NCBI GenBank assembly: GCA_003240795.1
Contig: QFNK01000119.1
Coordinates: 1-6,101 of the forward strand
DNA length: 6,101 nucleotides
Origin: Micavibrio aeruginosavorus
GTDB lineage: Bacteria > Pseudomonadota > Alphaproteobacteria > Micavibrionales > Micavibrionaceae
Direction: 5' to 3'
This document shows positions 1 to 5,501 of the stretch, one piece after another (the first letter of the stretch is position 1; each line of letters starts with the position of its first letter). Under the pieces are notes generated by a model that did no database searches, was not told the DNA's origin, and saw only the letters and a list, made by a program, of their open reading frames with translations. A program made the position numbers and the translations under genes.

Positions 1-2
1 CG

Positions 3-44
3 CGTGGTTCAGGTTCGGACGTGATGCCTATCATCACACAATAA
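3..44 (+). CDS. Possible C-terminal end of an upstream gene (partial)
   Basis: The frame starting at base 3 reads RGSGSDVMPIITQ and ends in TAA at 42-44. A terminator-like hairpin follows about 40 bases later, which is the arrangement expected at the end of a gene entering from the left. Thirteen residues are too few to name a family. One other frame is open from base 2 to about 139, but it would run through the hairpin and its residues look less protein-like. The call rests on position only and could be wrong. Confidence 0.35.
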   Translation, partial: RGSGSDVMPIITQ

Positions 45-81
45 AAAAGATAAGCCTCCCATCGTTAGCGGTCACCGAGAC

Positions 82-114
82 CCCCTCTGAAAACAGAGAA
101 GGGCTCTTTTGTTT
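82..114 (+). terminator. Rho-independent terminator-like hairpin
   Basis: CTCTG (85-89) pairs perfectly with CAGAG (94-98) across an AAAA loop. The stem is extended by CCC (82-84) with GGG (101-103), leaving an AA bulge. A T-rich run, CTCTTTTGTTT, follows at 104-114. This fits an intrinsic terminator for the gene ending at 44. The T-run is also the left arm of a second inverted repeat, so attenuation of the downstream gene cannot be excluded. Confidence 0.55.
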
Positions 115-134
115 CACTACCCAAAAACAAAAGA
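105..134. repeat. 10-bp perfect inverted repeat upstream of the acetyltransferase gene
   Basis: TCTTTTGTTT (105-114) is exactly complementary to AAACAAAAGA (125-134), with a 10-base spacer. It ends 11 bases before the AAGGA ribosome binding site at 146-150. It could be a protein-binding operator, a second RNA hairpin stacked on the terminator, or AT-rich chance symmetry. No confident -35/-10 pair is visible here. Confidence 0.5.
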
Positions 135-160
135 TTTAAGACCATAAGGATGGCTTGGCC

Positions 161-817
161 ATGTTTCAGGATACCCATACGCAAAAAATAGACCCGGACC
201 CTTACCAGGGCGGCGCGGCCGGTGTTGTTATTCCCTCTTTCACAAAAGCGCAGGATTTTCACGTTGTAACGCTTGGTTATGACGACATTCCCGCTTTCGT
301 TTCCCTGCAGAAAATCGTGCGCGACAAGCTGGACGCCGACAAGAAGCACCACCTGAAAGAACGCACGCCGGAAGATCTGAAAACGCACCTTGATGCGGGC
401 ATGCCGCTCATCGGCGTGAAAGACGGCAAAGACGTTCTGGTGGGGCAAGTGCTGACAAGCTTTGCAGACAGCGCAGCCGCCAAAAACATCACTGATTATC
501 CATTTCAGGGCAAAGAGAAGACGACCCTGATCATCCAGTCTTTTGCCGTACATCCGGATTATGAAGGACTTGGCCTCAGCAAGAAGATGCATGCCAAGAT
601 CATTGCCGTAGCCGCTGAAAACGGCAGGACGGAGCTGATGGCCAAGGTTGCGGATGACAATCCGAAAAGCCAGAAAAGCTTCGAAAAGAACCTTTTCAAT
701 GCCGCCGCGAAAGGCACGGACCCGGTCAAAGGGTACGATGTCACCTATTTCGCAAAGACGCTGAACGGGTGCAGCGCGGCACAGCCAAAGGTGGCCATGC
801 AGCCTAAAATCGCTTAA
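161..817 (+). CDS. GNAT-family N-acetyltransferase
   Basis: This is a protein of about 218 residues whose C-terminal half has the look of the GNAT fold, which moves an acetyl group from acetyl-CoA to an amine. The strand IIQSFAVHP is followed by YEGLGLSKKMHAKII, matching GNAT motif A with its acetyl-CoA-binding Gly-x-Gly turn. NPKSQKSFEKNLF then matches motif B, where an Asn and an aromatic residue commonly lie near the cofactor. The first 35 or so residues are polar and look disordered, and no signal peptide or membrane segment is seen, so it is probably cytosolic. The substrate cannot be told. I start at ATG 161, 10 bases after AAGGA (146-150); an in-frame TTG at 155 is the alternative and adds two residues. 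It lies 42 bp before the argD-like gene on the same strand. An amino-acid-related substrate is possible but unproven. Confidence 0.8.
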   Translation: MFQDTHTQKIDPDPYQGGAAGVVIPSFTKAQDFHVVTLGYDDIPAFVSLQKIVRDKLDADKKHHLKERTPEDLKTHLDAGMPLIGVKDGKDVLVGQVLTSFADSAAAKNITDYPFQGKEKTTLIIQSFAVHPDYEGLGLSKKMHAKIIAVAAENGRTELMAKVADDNPKSQKSFEKNLFNAAAKGTDPVKGYDVTYFAKTLNGCSAAQPKVAMQPKIA

Positions 818-841
818 GATAGAATAGTTTACAATTCTATC
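818..841. repeat. 8-bp perfect inverted repeat between the acetyltransferase and argD genes
   Basis: GATAGAAT (818-825) and ATTCTATC (834-841) are exact reverse complements separated by 8 bases (AGTTTACA). The repeat starts directly after the TAA stop at 815-817 and ends six bases before the argD ribosome binding site. It has no T-run, so it is not a normal intrinsic terminator. It may be an operator for a dimeric regulator or an RNA hairpin between two cistrons. Confidence 0.55.
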
Positions 842-847
842 CCTGCG

Positions 848-854
848 AAGGAGG
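848..854 (+). promoter_or_regulatory. Strong Shine-Dalgarno sequence for argD
   Basis: AAGGAGG is a full-length match to the anti-Shine-Dalgarno sequence of 16S rRNA and lies 5 bases before ATG 860. It fixes the argD start and predicts efficient translation. It is much stronger than the sites of the other genes here. Confidence 0.85.
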
Positions 855-859
855 CTTTT

Positions 860-2053
860 ATGGCGGACACGGACTTTCTGGATCGTGCGAACGATATCCT
901 GATCAATGTTTACGGGTTCTGGCCGGTTCAGTTCGCCAAGGGCAAGGGCGTTTACCTCTACGATACCGACAAGAACAAGTATCTGGATTTCGGCGCCGGT
1001 ATCGCCGTCAACGCACTCGGCTACGCCCACCCCCGCTACACCAAGGCGCTGAAGAAGCAGATCGACACGCTTCATATGGGGCTTTGCTATGTCGCGGATG
1101 AGCAGCGCATGGAAGCCGCGGAAACGATCCTCGCCGTCAGCGAATTCGAGCAGGTGTTCTTCTGCTCCACCGGTGCGGAGGCCGTCGAGGGCGCTCTGAA
1201 AACCGCGCGCAAATGGGCGAAGGAAACCAAGGGCGCGGACTGCACCGACATCATTTACGTGAAGAACTCCTTCCACGGCCGCACGATGGGCGCGCTGTCC
1301 GTTATCGGTCAGGCGCATTACCGCGAGCCGTTCGAACCTTTGATGCCCGGCACGCACGAGGCGACGTTCAACGACCTTGCCAGCATCGAACGCCTGATGA
1401 GCGACAAGACCGCCGCCGTGATTATCGAACCCGTGATGGGCGAAGGCGGCATCATTTCGGCGACGCAGGAATTCATCGAAGGGCTTCGCGCGCTCTGTAC
1501 GGAGCGTGACGTCTGCCTGATTTTCGACGAGGTTCAGTGCGGCATGGGCCGCCTCGGCACCATCTTCGCGTATGAGCATTTCGGCGTCGTGCCGGACATG
1601 ATCTGCCTTGCGAAAGGGCTTGGCGCGGGCTTTCCCGTCGGTGCCTTTATGGGGATGAAGAAATACACATCCCATATCACCGCCGGAACCCACGGTTCCA
1701 CCTATGGCGGAAACCCCCTCGCCTGCACGGCGGTCACGACCGTGATCAAAGAGCTGCTGCGTCCCGGATTTTTAGAGAATGTCGAAGAAACGGGCAAAAT
1801 CCTGAAAGACGGGCTGGAGCAGATCGCCCGCGAAACGAATTTGGTCTCCGAAGTGCGCGGCGAAGGATTGATGCTTGCCGCCAACTATAACGGCGGGCCG
1901 GTCAAGGATTTCGTTAAAAAGCTCCTGAAAAACGGTTTGATCGCCCTTTCCTGCGGCGAGAATTCCCTGCGCCTTGTGCCGCCGCTGATCCTCACGCCCA
2001 AAGAAGCGAAGGAAGGGCTGGCAATCCTGCGCGAGACGCTGGCGGCTGTTTAA
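860..2053 (+). CDS. argD: Acetylornithine/succinyldiaminopimelate-type aminotransferase (class III, PLP)
   Basis: At 397 residues this is a normal-length ArgD-like enzyme. ArgD transfers an amino group from glutamate to N-acetylglutamate semialdehyde to make N-acetylornithine in arginine synthesis, and in many bacteria it also serves the succinyldiaminopimelate step of lysine synthesis. Visible landmarks are YLDFGAGIAVNALGYAHP (41-58), the phosphate-binding STGAEAVEGALKTARKW (103-119), NSFHGRTMGALS (136-147), IIEPVMGEGG (188-197), the cofactor-ring aspartate in IFDEVQCGMGR (D223), the Schiff-base lysine K252 in CLAKGLGAGFPVGA, HGSTYGGNPLA (278-288), and VRGEGLML near the C-terminus. All expected PLP contacts seem intact. 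The start is set by AAGGAGG at 848-854. A related class III enzyme such as succinylornithine or 4-aminobutyrate aminotransferase is possible, but the GAGIAVNALG and STGAEAVEGALK segments favour ArgD. No argF follows; the next gene is a membrane protein 63 bp away. Confidence 0.88.
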   Translation: MADTDFLDRANDILINVYGFWPVQFAKGKGVYLYDTDKNKYLDFGAGIAVNALGYAHPRYTKALKKQIDTLHMGLCYVADEQRMEAAETILAVSEFEQVFFCSTGAEAVEGALKTARKWAKETKGADCTDIIYVKNSFHGRTMGALSVIGQAHYREPFEPLMPGTHEATFNDLASIERLMSDKTAAVIIEPVMGEGGIISATQEFIEGLRALCTERDVCLIFDEVQCGMGRLGTIFAYEHFGVVPDMICLAKGLGAGFPVGAFMGMKKYTSHITAGTHGSTYGGNPLACTAVTTVIKELLRPGFLENVEETGKILKDGLEQIARETNLVSEVRGEGLMLAANYNGGPVKDFVKKLLKNGLIALSCGENSLRLVPPLILTPKEAKEGLAILRETLAAV

Positions 2054-2116
2054 AACTATTACTGAACCATTTTTCCGCCGTGGCGTTGGAATGCTTTTAA
2101 AGGTATTCTGAACGCC

Positions 2117-3001
2117 ATGGAATTATTGGACAAAATGATGGGAAAGCCTGCCGTTCGCTACGGCCTGCGCTTTTACGAGAATATAGAGAACGATAATATC
2201 GGCCTTCTCGCCGCCGGTGTTGCCTTCTATTTCTTTCTGGCGGCGTTTCCGGCCATCGGTGCCCTGATATCGCTCTATGGGCTTTTTTCCGATCCGGCGT
2301 TCATTACGAACCAGTTTCAGAACCTCGATAATTTCCTACCGCCGGAATCCTTAAAAATCCTGGCGGATCAGGCCCTGTCCATTTCCTCCACCAGCGGCAC
2401 GGCGCTCGGGCTTGGCGTTATCGTCGGTCTTTTGCTGACGATTTACAGCACGACCAAAGGCGTGAAGGCGCTTATGACCGGCCTGAACGTCGCCTATAAC
2501 GAAAAGGAGAAGCGTAACTTCGTCGTGTTGAATTACACTTCGTTTATTCTGACCTTCGTCATGCTGGTTTACATGATTTTCGCGCTCACCATGATCGCCA
2601 TCATGCCCGCCGTGTTCAGTTTCCTGCATATCCCGCAATCCGTCAGCACGACGCTACTCGCCGCACGCTGGCCGCTCCTGACCGTATGCGCGATTATCGG
2701 TCTGCAGATCGTTTATTATTACGCGCCTTCTCATACCACGCCGCGCTGGCGGTGGTTTAGCTGGGGCGCCCTTATCGCCGCGCTGTTCTGGCTGGGTGCA
2801 TCGTCCCTCTTCTCCCTCTTCGTTTCGAATTTCGGGAATTATAATGAAACCTACGGCTCGCTCGGCGCGGTTGCCGTGCTTTTGCTCTGGTTCTGGCTCA
2901 GCGCGCTGACCATCCTGATCGGGGCGGAAGTCAACGCATCCCTCGTCACGTACCGCCGCGAAAAGATAAGCCTGGCCGAGGCATCGGGCGAATCCTCATA
3001 A
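2117..3001 (+). CDS. YihY/BrkB-family inner-membrane protein
   Basis: This 294-residue protein matches the YihY/virulence factor BrkB family, once mislabelled ribonuclease BN. Members are six-helix inner-membrane proteins whose molecular role is not settled. Diagnostic segments are LLAAGVAFYFFLAAFPAIGALISLYG (about 30-55) and the C-terminal stretch NYNETYGSLGAVAVLLLWFWLSALTILIGAEVNA (241-274), the most conserved part of the family. Hydrophobic segments fall at about 29-57, 94-112, 140-170, 181-202, 214-237 and 248-272. The C-terminal tail is short and charged, without the long extensions seen in some members. ATG 2117 has only a weak AAGG about 13 bases upstream, so translation may be modest; M7 and M8 are alternative starts but lack better sites. 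It lies between argD and yejF on the same strand with gaps of 63 and 58 bp. Confidence 0.9.
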   Translation: MELLDKMMGKPAVRYGLRFYENIENDNIGLLAAGVAFYFFLAAFPAIGALISLYGLFSDPAFITNQFQNLDNFLPPESLKILADQALSISSTSGTALGLGVIVGLLLTIYSTTKGVKALMTGLNVAYNEKEKRNFVVLNYTSFILTFVMLVYMIFALTMIAIMPAVFSFLHIPQSVSTTLLAARWPLLTVCAIIGLQIVYYYAPSHTTPRWRWFSWGALIAALFWLGASSLFSLFVSNFGNYNETYGSLGAVAVLLLWFWLSALTILIGAEVNASLVTYRREKISLAEASGESS

Positions 3002-3059
3002 TTTTGGAAAACCTGTTTCCCGCGCTGTATTCCATGGCCGTTTCCTGATAAAAGGAACC

Positions 3060-4679
3060 ATGGCTGAAAGACTTCTCGATATCCAAAATCTTTGCGTCGA
3101 TTTCAACACGACGGACGGCGTTTTCAATGCCGTGAAGAATGTTTCCTTTTCCATCGACCGCGGGCAGACCGTCGCGCTCGTCGGGGAAAGCGGTTCGGGC
3201 AAGTCCGTCACCGCCATGTCGGTGATGCAGCTTCTGCCCTATCCGCTTGCCTCCCACCCCGCCGGATCGTCCATCAGGTTCGAGGGGCAGGAATTGATCG
3301 GCAAGAACGATGTTTTCATGCGGACCATCCGCGGCAGCCAGATCGGCATGATTTTTCAGGAACCGATGACTGCTCTCAACCCGCTCCATACGATCGAGCG
3401 GCAGATCGGGGAGATTTTGAAACTGCACCAGCGTCTGCCCGATGCAAAGGTGCGCGCACGCGTCCTCGAACTGCTGGACATGGTGCAGCTTCCGAAACTG
3501 AAAGACCGCCTCAACGCCTACCCGCACGAGCTTTCCGGCGGCCAGCGCCAGCGCGTGATGATCGCCATCGCGCTTGCCAACAATCCCGAACTTCTGATCG
3601 CGGACGAGCCGACGACGGCGCTCGATGTTACCGTGCAGGCAGAAATCCTCGAACTTCTGGAGAAACTCCAGAAAGATCTGGGCATGGCGATGCTGATGAT
3701 CACGCATGACCTTTCGATCGTCGAAAAATTTGCGGATCATGTGTGCGTGATGAAGAACGGGGAGATTGTGGAGCAGAATGCCGCCGCCGCCCTCTTCGCC
3801 AATCCGCAGCGGGACTACACCAAAACGCTTCTGGGGTCGCAGCCGCGCGGCATCGTCTCGCCCGCGCCCGCCGATGCACCCGTTGTCATCGATGTCAAAG
3901 ACATGCGGGTGCATTTCCCGCGTGCCAAAAACTTCCTTGGCAAAGTCACGGATGTTGTGAAGGCCGTAGACGGCGTTGACGTTACCATCCGTGCCGGCCA
4001 CACGCTCGGCGTTGTCGGCGAAAGCGGCTCGGGCAAATCGACGCTCGGCTTCGCCATCCTGCGCCTCGTCAACGGACAGGGACAGGTGCGTTTCAACGGC
4101 ACCGATATCTCCACCTTCACGCGCAAGGACATGACGCCGCTGCGCGAGGACATGCAGATCGTGTTTCAGGACCCGTTCGGGTCGCTGTCGCCGCGCATGA
4201 GCGTTGCCGACATCATCGGCGAGGGTCTGAGAATCCATCGCAAGGAACTCACGCCTTCACAACGCGACGACCTTGTCGTGAAATCACTGGAAGAAGTTCA
4301 CCTGAAACCGGACACGCGCCACCGCTATCCGCATGAATTTTCCGGCGGCCAGCGCCAGCGTATCGCGATTGCCCGCGCCATGGTGCTGGAGCCGAAATTC
4401 GTTGTTCTGGACGAGCCGACCTCCGCGCTCGATGTGTCCGTTCAGGCGCAGATCGTCGACCTGCTTCGTGAAATCCAGAAGAAGAACAACCTCGCCTACC
4501 TTTTCATCAGCCACGATCTGCGCGTTGTCCGTGCCATGGCGCATGACCTGATCGTGATGAAGGACGGCAAGGTCGTTGAAAGCGGCAGCGCCGCCGATAT
4601 CTTCGCCGCGCCCAAAGAAACCTACACGAAAGTGCTGATGGACGCCGCGCTCAACCTAAAGGCGCGTCACGCGGCCTAG
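3060..4679 (+). CDS. yejF: Double-ATPase ABC transporter subunit of the peptide/nickel importer type, YejF-like
   Basis: A 539-residue protein with two complete nucleotide-binding domains in one chain, as in YejF, the ATPase of the YejABEF importer that takes up peptides and microcin C in enterobacteria. Domain 1 has Walker A GESGSGKS (42-49), Q-loop FQEP (Q100), signature LSGGQRQR (158-165), Walker B LLIADEP (D182, E183) and H-loop H216. Domain 2 repeats these with GESGSGKS (320-327), Q370, FSGGQRQR (427-434), VVLDEP (D451, E452) and H485. Both catalytic sites appear intact. Each domain ends in the DYTKTLL/TYTKVLM type of segment typical of oligopeptide ATPases. The only cysteines are C12 and C229, so the cysteine cluster found after the ATPase domain in some OppD/DppD proteins is absent. 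AAAGGA (3051-3056) lies 3 bases before ATG. The permeases and binding protein (YejB, YejE, YejA) are not in the window. GsiA-like glutathione importers share this double layout, but the sequence reads closer to YejF. Confidence 0.87.
   Translation: MAERLLDIQNLCVDFNTTDGVFNAVKNVSFSIDRGQTVALVGESGSGKSVTAMSVMQLLPYPLASHPAGSSIRFEGQELIGKNDVFMRTIRGSQIGMIFQEPMTALNPLHTIERQIGEILKLHQRLPDAKVRARVLELLDMVQLPKLKDRLNAYPHELSGGQRQRVMIAIALANNPELLIADEPTTALDVTVQAEILELLEKLQKDLGMAMLMITHDLSIVEKFADHVCVMKNGEIVEQNAAAALFANPQRDYTKTLLGSQPRGIVSPAPADAPVVIDVKDMRVHFPRAKNFLGKVTDVVKAVDGVDVTIRAGHTLGVVGESGSGKSTLGFAILRLVNGQGQVRFNGTDISTFTRKDMTPLREDMQIVFQDPFGSLSPRMSVADIIGEGLRIHRKELTPSQRDDLVVKSLEEVHLKPDTRHRYPHEFSGGQRQRIAIARAMVLEPKFVVLDEPTSALDVSVQAQIVDLLREIQKKNNLAYLFISHDLRVVRAMAHDLIVMKDGKVVESGSAADIFAAPKETYTKVLMDAALNLKARHAA
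3532..3553 (+). repeat. 22-bp direct repeat, copy 1 (ABC signature of domain 1)
   Basis: This stretch, starting TTTCCGGCGG and ending CCAGCGCCAGCG, is identical to bases 4339-4360. It encodes SGGQRQR of the first ATPase domain. The copies are 807 bp apart, a multiple of three and in the same frame, so recombination between them would leave an in-frame protein with one ATPase domain. It most likely reflects ancient domain duplication plus shared codon preference. Confidence 0.9.
4339..4360 (+). repeat. 22-bp direct repeat, copy 2 (ABC signature of domain 2)
   Basis: Identical to 3532-3553 and encoding SGGQRQR of the second ATPase domain in the same reading frame. The sequence around both copies diverges at once on each side. 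Confidence 0.9.
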
Positions 4680-4685
4680 CCACTC

Positions 4686-5474
4686 TTACTCGACCGGGTT
4701 GTTCTGCATGCCCCATTGATACGCGCGGGACAGCGCGGTGATGCATGTGGCGATGATAAAGAAAATCGCGATATGCACCGGGATCGACAGCACGAGCCCC
4801 ATGGACGCCGCCGCGACACGGCTCAGCTCATCATCACCGCCGGACACCGTTGCGATCATGCCCGCGACAAGGCCGTAAACGGAAAACGCAACGATGAACA
4901 AAAGGCCGGCCATAAAATTCACGCCGAACAGTTTCCACGCCATACCGCGGGACGTGCGCAGCACATCCCCCAGCGTCAACGCAACACCTTGCGCCTGCGC
5001 AGGGAAGAGGAACGAGAGACGCAGAAACCAGTACATGGCCGCCAGCGTGGCAGCCAGCATCACGATATTTGCGATCAGGACCATGCCCATCGCTTCGACC
5101 GGAACAAAATTTTCTGCGATATAGGTCATACCGCTGAGGATCAGCGAGAAAGCACCCGTTAGCCCCGCGAACGTCAGGATGAATTTAAGCTCCTCCCCCG
5201 TAATGGCGAAGGGGTTGACCGGTTTCGTGCTGTCCGGCCCGTTCAAGGCGACGCGGTGCCATGACAGGACAAAGCATCCGTAGATAAAAAAGGACGGGAT
5301 CATCAGGATCAATGAAAGATGGCCCATGCCATTCAAGACCATCGCCTGTTTTATCACCGCGATCACGATGACCAGAGGCAGCGCGTATTTCAAATGCGCG
5401 GCGAAGGTACCGAGATTTTGGCGCATAAAGTAAAAGGCTTCGCGGCTGAGGGAGATGGTTCCGGGTTTTGACAT
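4686..5474 (-). CDS. Multi-pass membrane protein of unknown function
   Basis: A 262-residue, strongly hydrophobic protein that I cannot name. Hydrophobic stretches lie near residues 29-47, 52-72, 97-118, 130-153, 182-208 and 222-248, which suggests six membrane helices with a short polar N-terminus (MSKPGTISLSREAF) and a polar C-terminus. The segment YWFLRLSFLFPAQAQGVALTLGDVLRTSRGMAWKLFGV (about 148-185) resembles an Arg-Leu-Ser...Leu/Phe-Pro-Ala motif, then an amphipathic stretch with an Arg-x-x-Gly turn, that occurs in poorly described membrane proteins related to the membrane domain of some glycerophosphodiester phosphodiesterases. That resemblance is from memory and weak. A SWHRVALNG segment follows the second helix. 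AGAAG lies about 6 bases before the ATG. It begins 27 bp after the gamma-glutamyltransferase stop on the same strand, so the two are probably co-transcribed. Its stop is 6 bp from that of yejF, tail to tail. Confidence 0.8.
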   Translation of the reverse strand: MSKPGTISLSREAFYFMRQNLGTFAAHLKYALPLVIVIAVIKQAMVLNGMGHLSLILMIPSFFIYGCFVLSWHRVALNGPDSTKPVNPFAITGEELKFILTFAGLTGAFSLILSGMTYIAENFVPVEAMGMVLIANIVMLAATLAAMYWFLRLSFLFPAQAQGVALTLGDVLRTSRGMAWKLFGVNFMAGLLFIVAFSVYGLVAGMIATVSGGDDELSRVAAASMGLVLSIPVHIAIFFIIATCITALSRAYQWGMQNNPVE

Positions 5475-5501
5475 GTTGTACTTCTTTCTATCTTTGCAAT
5501 G

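Noticed and set aside
150..191. Short frame MAWPCFRIPIRKK overlapping the start of the acetyltransferase gene, as a possible leader peptide
   Set aside because: Its ATG overlaps the AAGGA site, leaving no spacing for a ribosome, and it has no run of regulatory codons. It appears to be chance.
65..1693. A 542-codon open frame on the minus strand
   Set aside because: It lies opposite the acetyltransferase and argD genes, both of which have clear family motifs. Its predicted protein is rich in Arg, His, Ala and Gly with no recognisable domain, typical of an antisense shadow in GC-rich coding DNA.
2081..2095. TGGCG...TGCTT as a possible sigma-54 promoter before the yihY-like gene
   Set aside because: The spacing between the GG and GC elements is one base short of the required distance, and the -24 element is imperfect.
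2073..2098. Imperfect hairpin followed by TTTT after argD as a terminator
   Set aside because: The stem is only three plus three pairs with a three-base bulge and the T-run is short; too weak to call.
46..2973. Shared AAAAGATAAGCCT near 46-58 and 2961-2973
   Set aside because: A single 13-base match in 6 kb is not far from chance, and one copy is inside the coding end of the yihY-like gene.
3042..3057. TTCCT/AGGAA hairpin covering the yejF ribosome binding site as an RNA switch
   Set aside because: Only five pairs, mostly A-T, with no supporting structure around it; expected often by chance near any AGGA.
2946..4238. A 430-codon open frame on the minus strand
   Set aside because: It is antisense to yejF, whose two ATPase domains are intact. 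The Arg/His/Asp-rich composition and absence of any motif mark it as a shadow.
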